Shown here: positions 22,845 through 35,130 of the stretch, in pieces
Layout: each line of letters starts with the position of its first letter
How positions within the stretch are numbered: position 1 is the first letter of the stretch
DNA from: Neolentinus lepideus HHB14362 ss-1
Lineage: Eukaryota > Basidiomycota > Agaricomycetes > Gloeophyllales > Gloeophyllaceae
Assembly (NCBI GenBank): GCA_001632425.1
Contig: KV425595.1
Coordinates: forward strand, 157,036 to 221,035
DNA length: 64,000 bases
Reading direction: 5' to 3'
Position numbers and translations under genes: made by a program
The notes under the pieces: model-generated
Database searches by the model: none
Seen by the model: the letters and a program-made list of their open reading frames with translations, nothing else
What the model was told of the DNA's origin: nothing

Positions 22845-23381
22845 ACTAGTGAGTCAGTGTTGTGCGGGGCGGCGGAAAGTCGCTGAAGTTGTCGACCTGT
22901 CGTTGGCCCCCTTGGTCGGCGACCGAAGTTGGACACGACTTTCGCACGTATAGGACGACCTTTCTATAATAGGATTGTGGCGTCGGGCTTGTTGCAACAT
23001 AAAGCAAAAAATGTCTCCATTTACGATGTTAGAATATATTCGGTGCTTGTGTCGAGCTCAAAGTCATCATCAGGATCTTCCTCCCCACCTGCATTAAGTA
23101 AATCATACATATTGAGCTCCTCCTGCAACTCAGACTCGAGAGGTGCCCTGCTGGCGCTAGTGCTGGATCTCCGGCCATTGCCGAGTCGGATACAGCCGAT
23201 ATAGATGGATCAGAGGATATCTAAAAATACAGAGATAGATTCTGATTGGCTGATAATAATGTCATCTACGTGAGAAAGTTGTGCATTTGCCAGACGAATG
23301 GCCGGTCGGCGACTTTCCGCCATGGTCGTGCAAACGACTTTAGCGACCGGTCATCCGACCGTACAACACTGACTAGTGAGT
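22845..23381. mobile_element. Non-autonomous DNA transposon with TIRs and 10-bp target duplication
   Basis: A 517-bp element (22855-23371) is bounded by 13-base terminal inverted repeats, cagtgttgtgcgg on the left and ccgtacaacactg on the right, with one mismatch. It is flanked on both sides by the direct repeat actagtgagt (22845-22854 and 23372-23381), a target-site duplication. Subterminal inverted motifs ggcggaaagtcg / cgactttccgcc and several gtcggcgac copies lie inside each end. An 8-10 bp duplication and short TIRs fit a hAT-like element. It is too short for a transposase but carries what looks like the tail of one (next entry). Confidence 0.8.
23021..23163 (-). pseudogene. Transposase C-terminal tail remnant inside the transposon
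   Basis: Reading minus-strand from about 23163, possibly just after a splice acceptor (gatccag), the frame encodes APLESELQEELNMYDLLN followed by an acidic end, EEDPDDDFELD, and stops at 23021. An acidic, helical tail ending shortly before the 3' TIR is typical of transposase genes in basidiomycete DNA elements. It suggests the element arose by internal deletion of a coding transposon. The assignment is inference from position and composition. Confidence 0.45.
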
Positions 23382-25095
23382 GGCTATGAGTGGCAGCCGG
23401 CCAAGCGTCCGCGTTGCTCGCGCGGACGTCGGCCATGACTCGGGGACATAGATGTCTCGCAGGCGATATACTAAGGGTGATTCTTACTTCTTAGATATAC
23501 AAGACACTTATCGAAATATCAATTCGTTCTGCTGCTATATTTTTTGCGCGTGCGTATTTCAACGTCGAGATACCTCGCTGATAGTACTAGTAAAATCGTT
23601 GCCAGAACTAGTATCGGGCTCTAAGCTCTAAGAGCCGCCTCGATGCAGGGCCGCTTGAACGTCCATCGTTCCAGTATCATACTACAATAAATTATCCAGC
23701 AGTCATTGCTTCCGTTCCCACTGAGGTGGTCGACCGTTTCAGAAGGAGCACAAGGTCGACAATACTACCACTCGTAAATAAGTCTGCATGTGGCATGGGC
23801 GTTGCCTATGAAATATATGAGATAGGAAACTCCATCAAAAAGGTAGAAACAGTGTATCGCAGTCGTACAATAATTTGGCCGATAAAAACAGGTCCTGGTC
23901 GCTGTTCCGCACAAGAAGGTTGAGAAAAACAAGCACGTCCGGGGACCCGGTGATTGCACCATGGATATTTCCTGCGCATCGAGCGGGGTCAGCTACAGAT
24001 GGTAGCTGGTCAACATAGACAACATATCCACGGCCGTACGGTCAAACCTATCGTTTTCCCTGGAGAGGAGTTTTCTGACGTTCTGAAACTGAAGACACCT
24101 GCGATGAGCAGTGGTCATGTTATGACTCAAGTCGCCGATAGATCCAGGTCGTGAAGCGTTGATCATATGACAGTACTTATCTCCAATGTACCATTTGTCA
24201 ACATGTCCTTTAAAGAAGGAAGTCCAGTCCCGATACCGTCGAAGTTTCTTTGCACATGCGTCCTCACGGTCGGCACGGATTGTCAGAGAAATCGAACGCT
24301 GGGCTCTGGTTGACCGACAGGAAGTCAATGGGTACGTCTGCTAGCCGAAGGATGAAGGATACGTTGACATATACAGAAACGGTTCAGTACAAGTTAAAAT
24401 GGCAGGGAGATCTGAGCATGCGTACCAGATTCTATGGGTATATCAAATGACACTTTTCTGATATCCTCTGTCCAAGAGCACAGTTAGGAGAGCGTCTACA
24501 TGGGACAGAAGTCGAAGAGCATACACGCTTGCGGAAAATATACCCGTGAAGCATCAAAATCTTGCGAGTGTTCATGGCCATCGTTCTCTACTTGTATCGA
24601 CACACATGAATGTCACCCGGTATATACGCATTTGCTCTACACCAGTGTGGAAGTGGTACTGTTACGAAGGCTTCAGAACGACTGAGAATGTCAGGTTATC
24701 GGCAGCACTTACCGCTGCTGACATTAAAGAGTACCTCGATGACCAGCATGAGATACCTTCCTATGCACGCCAATTCTCGAGGATGTGGTCGACTGCGTCC
24801 GAAATGCACAGCGTCGCTTTGACATGTCTTTGTTGGGCCACATCCATCGTGTTCCATGCTCACAAAACGAAAATCAACGCCAATAACAGGCGCCGCTTTG
24901 TCTTACTCGGAAGACACCTAGTCCTATTTCTCCGAGCTCTCCAAGTCACAAGTTCTCACGTCAATGACGATCGACGCATTCCCCGCTCTTTGCTAAGCCG
25001 TCAAGCCGTCATCCTCCACCATTGCCAACGAGAAAAAATCAGTCATTTGCTCTAGAAACCAAATACACACGTTCGACATTATCAGATCCAGCTGA
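23382..25095. other. Gene-poor stretch
   Basis: No gene could be assembled. A 169-codon plus-strand frame at 24546-25055 contains a helical stretch LSAALTAADIKEYLDD but has no recognisable family or splice context, so I leave it uncalled. Confidence 0.4.
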
Positions 25096-26818
25096 TCAGA
25101 ACCTTTTGCTATCATAAAACGCCCCACCGAACCCAGAACGGCCCCCGCCTAGCCCCATACCCATCCCGCCACCAAATCCGCCATACCGTTGCCTGCGCTG
25201 ATACTGCTGCCACCCGAACCATCCGCCTGCACACGCGCCCACGAACAGGAACAGCTTGACAAAGAACCACGACCACGATGATGAGTCAGAGGGGGACGAC
25301 CCGCCCTTGCGACCGCGACCGAAGAAGGATGCGCGCAGCTTGTCACGCGGCTTGTCTTGAGGGGAGAGAATGGCGGATGAGGTCGTTACTGCGATGATGC
25401 TGGAGTATTTAGAGTTGAGTAACGAGAAAGTGACAGATATATTGTAATCTGTATACGTACTCGTGGTTGTCGGAGACGGCGCCGGTTAGTGCGGAGAATC
25501 CGAGGAAAGGCGAAGGTGGGATGCTGACATCTGTTAGGGTGAAACAGTCGGTCCACTCGTCCCCTGCAAGTATCGTCAGACAAGAACTCCTGTATACTGA
25601 CAATCTTGTTACTAACAAGCTCTATATTGAACCTTCACCTATATGACGACTAAGTCGGAGGTCTGTACTGCAGTAGCAGAAAACTTACATCGAGATATTC
25701 ATCTTTGAAGTACGTGAGCCGTAGCTTGGTGGCGACGTTTGTCCGACGGAAACTGAGCTACAAAACGACCAGTAAGCGACTGTTCGCACTGCGGAGGACG
25801 AGACTCACAGAGCACGCGCCAATGGAAGTGGAATCACCGTCATTATCATGATCATATTCTGTCTTTCCGTCTCCCATCATGGCCACAACTCGAGGGAACG
25901 AGTACGAATGTCGTGCATTGGGATAACTAAACACGCAATGGAATCAGTGTTGTGCTCGTTGCGGTAACGCAAGAACGTACGTATCCAAGAAGAGCGCAAG
26001 ACCCTCAAACTTGTCTTGAGAACCGATAATGATGAATGTCAGAAACAGAGGATTCTGTTTAAGAATTACGCACCAATACTTCCAAAGACGGGTCCTGGCT
26101 CTGCCCGGCCTTTCGTTAGCCATATGGCCATGCCGTCACCATATAGATGGGCTGATTCGCCGGAGATCTGCAGGAGAAGGTACCAAATGGGTTACGGTCA
26201 GGAAGTGCACGACCATTCTGCTTGCTACACTGACTTTAAATTCAACTTCGATCACATAGTTGGAGGCGGTGAGAGGTAGCCGCGTCCATAGCCAGCCCAT
26301 CTCAGATGGTTGATTCCGTGTGAGGCGAATGTGCTTGTTCGTGTTCTAACCCCCCGAAGACGTTTCCATAGGGATCCGTGCTGTGTATCTGCGCGACTTA
26401 CCACAATGGCATCTGCACCGAAGTCCCACCATCGGTTTTGCAGGTCCTGATCAATGTATGGGGCGTAGATGGAGTGTGTGCGAAGCTGGACGGTCTAACG
26501 CGAGGTAGAGTAAGATACCGGACTCAAGTGTACTTCGAGAGCCGAATTGCTGGACACGGCGCGTTCGTGATCGTTTCCATCCACTTCAGATTCACATTCC
26601 CCTCGACCGCATGTTCTCGTACACCGCTCTCCACATAGAATATACTCTCCACTTGCACCCTTCTCGCACTCTTCCTTCCTCACCTTCCTACCCACCCGAA
26701 CCCTGAAATTAAGTTAACTCACCCTTTCAATCGTCCTATTGGCTACCCTGCCGTTGTCATCCGCGCCCAAGACTCCCACTACAAGCAAAGCAACGTAAAA
26801 CAATATTCGACATAGCAT
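25096..26818 (-). CDS. L-type (legume-like) cargo lectin, VIP36/ERGIC-53 family
   Basis: A multi-exon minus-strand gene. The signal peptide is MLCRILFYVALLVVGVLGAD. The lectin domain is spread over several small exons: HSIYAPYIDQDLQNRWWDFG, then NARHSYSFPRVVAMMGDGKT, EYDHDNDGDSTSIGAC, LSFRRTNVATKLRLTYFKDE and SPFLGFSALTGAVSDNHE. Those match the carbohydrate and calcium-binding fold of Pfam Lectin_leg-like. A luminal stalk is followed by one membrane helix (SWFFVKLFLFVGACAGG is its core) and a short Gly/Arg-rich tail ending FYDSKRF. These proteins ferry glycoproteins between ER and Golgi. The start is 217 bp from the divergent start of the KDEL receptor gene, a functionally linked neighbour. 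Confidence 0.85.
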
Positions 26819-27035
26819 TTTAGAAATGCTGGTCAGAGAGCCAATATTAATGGAAGGAGCGACGAGGATGGCAAGCAAGCCTGAAGAATCCAGTAACTGG
26901 TGAGGCGCGCCAGCATTTCCATTAATTTGTGCTATTCTTAGCACCAGAATGAAGGTTCCCACGGCCGGCGAACACGTCGCGCTGGTTGTGACCTCACCAC
27001 TTTACAGCTTTCGCCTACGACCTCGACGCGCAGTC
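26819..27035. promoter_or_regulatory. Shared divergent promoter, cargo lectin / KDEL receptor
   Basis: The 217 bp between the two divergent start codons must hold the core promoters and 5' UTRs of both early-secretory-pathway genes. I see no clear TATA box or a convincing UPRE/ERSE element by eye. Confidence 0.55.
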
Positions 27036-28025
27036 ATGAATATCTTCCGTTTCTTTGGTGCGTCTTAAGGGTCTTTATGTGATAATTTAAGGATTTAGAA
27101 GCCGAGAACTGCTTTGGAACAGGCGACATATCGCATCTTGCGTCTATATTCATCCTCATACATAAAATCCATACGTCACGATCATGTCGAGGTCAGCTAT
27201 ACCGCTTCGTCCAAATCAATTAAAAACATTGAAGAGTCTTCTGCCTAGGTATCTCGTTCAAGACACAAGTGCTATACGTCGCGGTGTTCGTTACGCGGTA
27301 CCTTGACCTGCTATACTCATGGGTCTCGCTGTACAACTTCGTCATGAAGGTCTTCTTCATTGCAAGCAGCTGCTACATCCTGTATCTTATGAAGGTCCGG
27401 TTCCGGTGTGTCACGCTGCGTCCTTGGTTAAGTCTGTTGATCTGACGCTTCCTGGTCTTCCGCTATTCGTCCCCCTCAGGCCAACAAACGACCCCTCCAT
27501 CGATACCTTCCGCGTTGAATACCTTGTTGGGCCATGCGCTGTTCTTGCCCTGATATTCAACTACGGATACGCCGTCACCGAGGTCCTATGGTCTTTCTCT
27601 ATATTCCTCGAGTCTGTAGCAATTCTGCCTCAGCTATTCATGCTTCAGCGGACGGGAGAGGCGGAAACGATTACGACGCATTACCTCGCTGCATTGGGAG
27701 CATACCGGACACTGTACATCCCCAATTGGATCTACCGGTGAGTATCTTTTTACATGTACGCCCACCAAGCTGTCGAGATTTGTATGGTCAACTGGTGTAA
27801 CTTATTCCTCTCTGTATCACGGACCAGATACTTCTCAGAAGGATACGTCGACCCAATTGCAGTCACGGCTGGTCTTGTCCAGACTGGTCTGTACTTAGAC
27901 TTCTTCTATGTCTACTTTACAAAGTGCGTAAGAGCCCCACATCTTCCATTCCGATGCACAAGTGCTAATATTTTTCATTATGCTTCAGGGTCTTACAAGG
28001 ACAGAAGTTCGAACTGCCAGCATAA
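27036..28025 (+). CDS. ERD2: ER lumen protein-retaining (K/HDEL) receptor
   Basis: Six small exons join to a seven-helix protein of about 210 residues. The start MNIFRFFG splices onto [20 protein letters not shown], then [20 protein letters not shown], a near-invariant block of the ERD2 family. It continues with [74 protein letters not shown] and [20 protein letters not shown]. The receptor binds escaped luminal ER proteins in the Golgi at low pH and returns them in COPI vesicles. Every diagnostic segment is present, so the gene looks functional. It is head-to-head with the L-type lectin gene, suggesting joint expression. Confidence 0.95.
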
Positions 28026-28521
28026 TAGTCTCACACGTGGAAAGTGGCGAAAGAGTCCGGGACTCGCCAAAAGCCTGCTGTCGGGCAGGTGTATATGGAC
28101 TACATTATACAATACATATAGTGCATTATTGTTTTGCTATGCCACAAGTACCCCAGCCTTCGCGTCACTTTTGACCCATGAACGTTGAACGTCGACAGCG
28201 ACAAATCTTGCGAAGTTCGTCGAAGAGGCACCGTGTCGGTTTGCGAAGGCAGTGCACGCGCGGCCAAACAACGGAATCACGCCCAAATGCGAAAATGCAT
28301 GTCGTCGCCGGTCTTTCCACGAACAACGAGGGCATACTGCCTGGCCCGTCCTCTACACGATCACTTTGGTTTCCTGAGAGCTTTGGCTACCACTGAGCCC
28401 AAGAACTACTGGAAACTGTTCGAGATTGGCTGAGATTGACTGCGCTGCGCGGACTGGGACTTGTGCTCACGGAGTCTGATGGTCTGACTGGCAACTCAAG
28501 TACCTTTGTACTTTATGAATT
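28026..28521. other. Intergenic
   Basis: Between the KDEL receptor 3' end and SWR1. Contains the SWR1 promoter; no other gene recognised. Confidence 0.4.
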
Positions 28522-31500
28522 ATGACAGGTACAAGACGGCATACTGATATTGGCCTTGGACGCGCTGTGGATAATGCAACGGAAGTCCGGAGAGCTTCCT
28601 TAGTCCAGGAGAGGCAGGCGGAACTCGAGTCCGTGCTCGATCGGCACGATACTTTAGTAAGCATCTATACTTCCTTGTTCTCAACAGCTTGCTTTACTAG
28701 GCTTGAAGGTTCGCGAGGCTTTTCATCTGGAGAAGTTCGTGTCGCTACTGTCGTTTGATCCCCGGGTACGTTTCATTTATCCCTTCTCTTGTGTTCGGGC
28801 GGGTTAAGGTTAAGATATTATCCAGACTGCGAAAGAGGATAAATCGAATGTGTTCCAAGAGGTGAACTCTCCTTCTACTTAACAGTGTCTTCTACCAGAC
28901 GGTTCACACCCATCTCGTAATATTGTCAGTATAAAGCGCAGCATGATCTTTTGGATTGGACGTCCACGTCGCGAAAGACGCGGAGGGGTCAGAGTCAACG
29001 GTTTGGCTTACTCACCGGGTCTGGAAGTTCTTCAGCATCCGCGTCTACGTCCTCGTCACCCGTCAAGAAACAGACTGGTCAGTCAAAGACATCAGCGCGC
29101 AAAGGGAACGATGCTGTTATCTGGGACATCCTAGCCTCCGCCAAGGGTAAGGGCAGAGCGAAAGCCAAAGCTGGCAGTAACTCGAATGGTGCTACGTTGT
29201 CCTCACCTGTAAATGCGAAGGGGAAGGGGAAGGGAGACCCTGAATCCGACGAGGAAGTAGAGCGCGTCGTCACAGTCTCCCGGAGAAGCACCAAGCAGGT
29301 CACAGCGTTTGATGCTGGATCTCAGAGTAGTTCCATCAGTCATCGCAGCAAGAGATCTGCGGTGGATGTTCCTCACGTTGTCGGCGACAATGATGGGTCT
29401 TCCAGTCGGCCTCGAAAGCGTCGAAAGACTGAGCCTGTGCTTTCCACATCTCAGTCTCAAACTGTGGCAGATGGTCTAGTCTATAGTTCAGATATGCCCC
29501 CTCCGCCTCCGCCAACACCCAAACGCCTTGGCAAATCTCAAAAATCTTTAGGTGTAGTTGCGTCAGCATCTAATGAGACTCCCAGTCGCCTGCGTCCACG
29601 ACACTCCACAATAACTGTCGAATCTCCGAAGCCTTCGCTTGCCAGACGGGTGACTCTCATCGTACGAAAACCACCCCCATCGTTATCGCACCCACAACAA
29701 AAGCCACCACCTGCGCAACATGGGAGGTCGCTTTCTACCCTCCTCCGCTCCTATACAATGCTTGAACAGGAAGATGTTGATCCCGCAAGTCTAGAAAGGA
29801 TGGCGAACAAAGACGCTCGGATCTGGTCGAAATATGATACACTTCGCCGGGAGGGCAAGATAGTGGGACTGGACATGTTCGGTACCGCATCTGAACAGAC
29901 TGCTCATTCCATCTCCGACGATCCGTGGAGTGAGATCGTCAGCAGGATAACTACCAATGCTCGTAGGCGAGCTCCTGGTGGACAGCAGATCGCTGGGCAG
30001 GTAGCTGCGAAAATACGTGCATACTGGGAAGGCCAGAGTATGCGTGACGATAAAGTGAGGGCGCAAGAGGAGAAACGCCTACGCGCTCTTGCGAAAGCTA
30101 CGATTCGAATGGTTGTTGCTGAGTGGAAAAAGGCCGTATTCGTGAGTGGTCTCTGCTCAGCTTATCATGCCATTGCCTTAGACTTTCCTGGCCATATAGC
30201 ATATTCGCGAGCAAGAACGCCTTCGCCTCGAGGAAGATGATCGCCGTCGGGGTCGGGAGCATTTGGATGCTATTCTTGACCAATCCGGCCAGATCTTGGA
30301 GGCGCAGCATGCCGATTTAGCAAGGGCGGAATCTGCGCGTTCCGGGAGCCGTTCGAATAGTGTCATATCTGGGTCCAATCGGGGGACGGTTGCGGAAAGC
30401 GACGAGGAAGAAGGTTCTGATACTTCGGAGCCACAAGAAGAAGCGGCGGCTGAGGAGAGTGGAGAGGACGCCGTCAAGGACGATGGGGCAGACGGGCTGG
30501 ATACAAGCGCTCTACTTGATCCTGGAGCGACTCCAGTGCCTCCCTCTGCATCCGAAACGAGCGCTTCTCAATCGCCAAGTCTTCCCCAGGAAGATGTCGA
30601 CATGGCACTGAGCGAGATAACAACTTTCGTCGAGTCTCCTTTTCCAATGATTGAGTCACCCTCTCCCACGGAACCATCCTTGAAGTCCCCTGAGTACATC
30701 CTTGAACGCTCTCCGTACGTCGAGCGTGAGCTCTCAAAGGACTCTGGAGTCGCATTTGATGGACATACCGCACAACTTCGTGATTCATCCTATCTACCAC
30801 CAATTGTTGAAAGCTTCCATTCAGACGCGGCATATTCCAACCCGACTGCTCTTGATGATGCTTCCCAGTCCAGCATCGTACAAGCCGAAGATCATCCTCC
30901 ATCTTCTCATCTGGTGCGCAGTAACAACATGGAATCAAATGTATTTCCGATGCATGGCGCAAAACGCATGTCAGATACCGAAGACGGACTCGCAGAAAGC
31001 CGACTCGACTCGATCATGTCTACTGAAGTTGATAATGGTCCAAGAGCAAGTTTGATTAGCGATTGGACCCATACAGTGCAAGCCGATGCTGTCATACGCC
31101 CCACTAAACCTATGAAGGACGATAATTTTCGCTCAGTATCAATACCTGTGGAGGATGCAGAATCCGATCGAGAATCAGCAAATGAGAACAATGTAGACGA
31201 AGACTCCCGTGTGCCGGCGTATTTGCGTTCATTCGCTGCTGCCCCCGTAGATTGGAACCCTGAAGACAGGATCAAACCTCCACTGCTGTTACGAGGTGTG
31301 CTACGACCATATCAGCAGGCAGGCCTGGAATGGCTGGCTAGTCTGCATGCGAGTCATCTAAATGGGATCTTAGCGGATGAAATGGGTCTCGGGTGTGTTT
31401 CGTCGCTCTTGCACATGTTGACCATAACCTCACGTGTCTTACTCTTGTATAGAAAAACAATTCAGACAATATCGCTGCTAGCTCACCTTGCCTGCGACCG

Positions 31501-33885
31501 CGGCATCTGGGGACCGCACCTCATCATAGTCCCCACCAGTGTTATATTGAACTGGGAAATGGAATTCAAGAAGTTCTTGCCGGGCTTCAACGTTGTGAGT
31601 TACCACGGTACGACCAAGCGTCGCAAGGAGCTGCGCCAAGGCTGGAATAATAAATATCATTTTAATGTTTGTATAACATCATACACGCTCGCCAGTCGAG
31701 ATGCCCATATTTTCAAACGCAAGCCATGGTACTACATGATACTGGACGAAGCGCACATGATCAAGAACTTCAAATCTCAAAGGTGGAATATCCTTCTAAT
31801 GTTCCGATCCTTTCGTCGCTTGCTACTGACAGGCACGCCTTTGCAAAATAATCTCACGGAGCTTTGGGCTCTCCTCCAGTTCCTGATGTCTGGTACAAAC
31901 TTTGCCAACGTGCGGGAATTCAGTGAATGGTTCGCTAGTGAGTAAATTTTTATGATGGGTTGTAAACGTAATCCTTATGACACCGATGCAGATCCCTTGG
32001 AGAAAGCCATTGAAGCAGGCACTGCAATGGACGACGAGACGCAGCAGCGTGTAACCAAATTACACACCGTACTGCGACCGTATCTGCTCAGACGCCTCAA
32101 ACGAGACGTTGAGAAAGAACTCCCGAGCAAGTTCGAGCATATTGTATTATGTCCATTGTCCAAACGGCAACGTTTTCTCTATGACGAATTCATGTCACGA
32201 CGTCAGACACAGGACGACCTGCAGTCTGGCGTGTACCAGAAAGTCGCGAATATCCTGATGCAATTACGCAAGGTCTGCAATCATCCAGATCTATTCGAGG
32301 TGCGGTCAATAGTCACATCGTTCACTATGCCTCGCTCTGTGATCAGTGACTTCGAGATCAAAGAGCTGCTCCTTCGTCGCCGCTTCTTAGCCGATGCAGA
32401 TGAGGACAGGTTGAGTCTTGATGTTCTTGGGCTCAATTTTGTATCGCAGCAAAACACATCCATGATTGCGGCTCTAGAAACTCAGCGCCTAGATGGCACG
32501 GCTCACTTGCCGTTGATTACTGAGCAACCTGGAGAACCTCCTCCTAGAGATACTCGCACTATTGCTGGCTGGAATCGGTATAGGGAGTATCAACAGAGAG
32601 CAGCGGAAATCGCCCGGTGGACCCACATCGCATACCTCAATCGTCTCCGTTGTTCTCCTACGCCAGTCTACAGTTCCGAGTTGCTTGGAAGAGTTGGAAG
32701 TGTGCGTCAACCTATCGTGCCTTGGTCCTCCTTGGGTCGACAAACCCCTTTCCCCGACATCCCACCGTGTTTGAATGCTGGAGTCAAGTCTTACAGAGAT
32801 CGTTCAGAAGGCTTGGCTGGTTTCGTGGACCGTTTCGCTTTCGTGACTTCGACGGCAGTTGCCCTTGATCTCCCGCGCATAGCCCTGCCTGCTGCCGAAC
32901 CAGCCCTCTCTCGTATCTCTGCTGACACAGAGTTCGACGCCGGGTTGCACCGCGCCGCTGTGAAGCTGCAGATCGCGTTCCCCGATCCGACGCTACTCCA
33001 GTACGACTGCGGCAAGCTACAGAAGCTTGCTGAGCTACTTAAGGAGCGAAAGGCAGGCGGGCACCGGTGTCTCATCTTTACGCAGATGACGAAGATTCTA
33101 GATATTCTCGAGACATTCTTGAACTTGCATGGGTACTTGTATCTGAGGCTGGATGGGGCGACGAAGATCGAGGATCGGCAGTATATCACCGAGAGGTTCA
33201 ACGCGGACGACAGGGTGTTTTGTTTCATCTCTTCGTCGAGATCTGGAGGTGTCGGTATCAAGTGCGTACCCATTGACTCTCACCCTAACGGCCGCCTACT
33301 GACTCGCTGATGCGACCGGACAGCCTCACAGGCGCGGACACAGTCATCTTCTACGACAGCGACTTCAATCCTCAAATGGATCGCCAATGCGAGGATCGCG
33401 CACACCGCATCGGACAGTCGCGCGACGTGCACATCTTCCGCTTCGTCTCAGCGCACACCGTCGAGGAGGCCCTGCTCCGAAAAGCCAACCAAAAGCGCTC
33501 GCTTGACGATTTGGTCATACAAAAGGGCGAGTTCGACTGGCAGCACCTCTTTGTGGAGGGGCAGGATAAGGCGGGTGAGATGGTAAGAGCGATGGGCGAG
33601 TTCGAGGATATTGAGGATAGGAGGGCGGCGGATGTGGCGGCGAGGGAGGAGGTGGAGATGACGGGTGCGGACGAGGCGGATTTTGGAGTGTCGACCGGGG
33701 AGGGCGAAGATGGAGAGGTGCCGCCGGCGAGTGTGATGCTGGCGACTGATAGTGGGGAGGGCGTGGGAGGTGACAGGGACGGGGAAGAGGAAGGGGAGGA
33801 GGAAGGGGAAGGGGGGACGACGGTGGACTATATGCTATATTTCGTGAAGGCTGACTATGAGTTCTTCAAAGATTGGAAGATATGA
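28522..33885 (+). CDS. SWR1: Swr1 chromatin-remodelling ATPase
   Basis: A gene of about nine exons encoding roughly 1,600 residues. The N-terminus (LVQERQAELESVLDRHDTLV, then REAFHLEKFVSLLSFDPR) matches Swr1. The HSA domain crosses an intron near 30139: RMVVAEWKKAVF then HIREQERLRLEEDD. A long acidic Ser-rich region follows. The Snf2 ATPase has ILADEMGLG|KTIQTISLLA (motif I, split by an intron), ILDEAH, LLLTGTPLQNNLTELWALLQ, then after the family-specific insertion IFTQMTKILDILETFLN, YLRLDGATKIEDRQ and DRQCEDRAHRIGQSRDVHIF. Swr1 is the catalytic subunit that exchanges H2A for H2A.Z in nucleosomes. HSA recruits actin and Arp subunits. The start follows an in-frame stop. The C-terminus is acidic and Gly/Glu-rich. 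Confidence 0.95.
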
Positions 33886-34287
33886 GAGTTGATAGTTCTT
33901 GGAGTCCGAATTCGCCGTATATTGTTCGAGTTATTCTTGTTTGTTTACTAGTGCTTTGGCCTTGACTATGCTACATGATATAATCGCTCGAATGCGGTCG
34001 CACAACGGAAGACTAGTATTACAACGGGTAATAAATTGCTGGGCTGTGCGGTGGCTCGGTTTAATGACTCTGGACCACCCAATACGAGGTCGGGTCTCTA
34101 CGAAATCCATCTGCAACGACGTATACCACAACATCATGTCCCTCTAGTCAACCAGATGTTCTCTGGACCAAAGGTGAGTTTGTGACACCATTAAATAAAT
34201 CATTGGTGTATATCATTCATATGCACTGTCTGAACTGCTTAGCCATAGAGACGCGGTTGTTGCAGTCAAGATACAATTATTGCTAAG
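33886..34287. other. Intergenic
   Basis: SWR1 3' flank; no gene or repeat recognised. Confidence 0.4.
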
Positions 34288-34823
34288 TCAATGCAACATC
34301 AAGGACCTCGCAAGAACCTTGTCCCCCTGCACGAAGGTCTCGGTAGGGCAAGGCAGCATCTTTAAAGTTCTTCCAGAATTGATCCACATCCTTGACCTGT
34401 GACCATCCTGAGATGGAGGAGTTGTCGTTAGCAAGTACGAGAGGATATCACGAAAGTGGTGCAAACCCTTTTGAGCCAATAGACCCACTGCATCTCGAAC
34501 CCAGTGGTTGCATCGCCACTCCACCCCTGGAGCGCATCGCGTGGACTGTAGCATCGGTACATCTTTGAAGATATTGATTAAAGTCTCTTGATTAGTGGCA
34601 TCCTCGACCATCCCGACCTTTGCGATGGCTACAACTGTGATAGACGACATCGGGTCTGTATGCCTTGCTTGGAAAGTCTACCCTGGGTTTTGAGTAGCAT
34701 GATACAATATGCCGTCATCGTGCTTGGTTTTCGAAAACAACCCATATAGTGGAAAGCATCACCAGGAGGATAGACTCTGTATAATGCAACTATGTAGATT
34801 GCCTTAACTTCAATGTCCGACAT
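34288..34823 (-). pseudogene. Broken gene of a small basidiomycete-type family (GVEWRC-HWVRDA motif)
   Basis: The minus strand begins MSDIEVKAIYIVALYRVYPP. After a frame change near 34740 it continues LFSKTKHDDGILYHATQNPG, where an in-frame TAG interrupts. The frame then resumes TFQARHTDPMSSITVVAIAK and runs to GVEWRCNHWVRDAVGLLAQK. Read together this is a continuous protein with one frameshift and one nonsense codon, so it is a pseudogene. I recall this architecture (short beta-rich N-terminus, VEWRCxHWVRDAL near the C-terminus) from hypothetical basidiomycete proteins, but know no function. It sits between SWR1 and the F-box gene. Confidence 0.6.
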
Positions 34824-35130
34824 CTGTCATACGAACGGTAAATACAGAGATGGTACTATACGCGCCAGAGTCCACATACCACTAGCGGGAAATTAGACGA
34901 GGACATCCTGCTGTAGCAGGGGTTTCAAGTTCTGTTCCCTCAAGGGCGTTTTCCCACCCTACCGACATCTCCGACGCCACAGCACTCGGTGGCTGCATAA
35001 CAACTCCCTCAGGCTACCATACAATAATTTCCACTAGTCACCTTACAGCTAAGTATCACCCACAATGGCTTTCCCTTCAGCATCTTCTCTAGTATAGCTG
35101 ACTCATCCCTCACCTGCGCCCTCCTAGTAC

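Noticed and set aside
25096..25400. SARAF-like identity for the minus-strand gene from its Gly-rich C-terminal tail
   Set aside because: The other exons show a legume-like lectin domain (DHDNDGDSTSIGAC, FLGFSALTGAVSDNHE), so the Gly-rich tail is only a cytosolic end.
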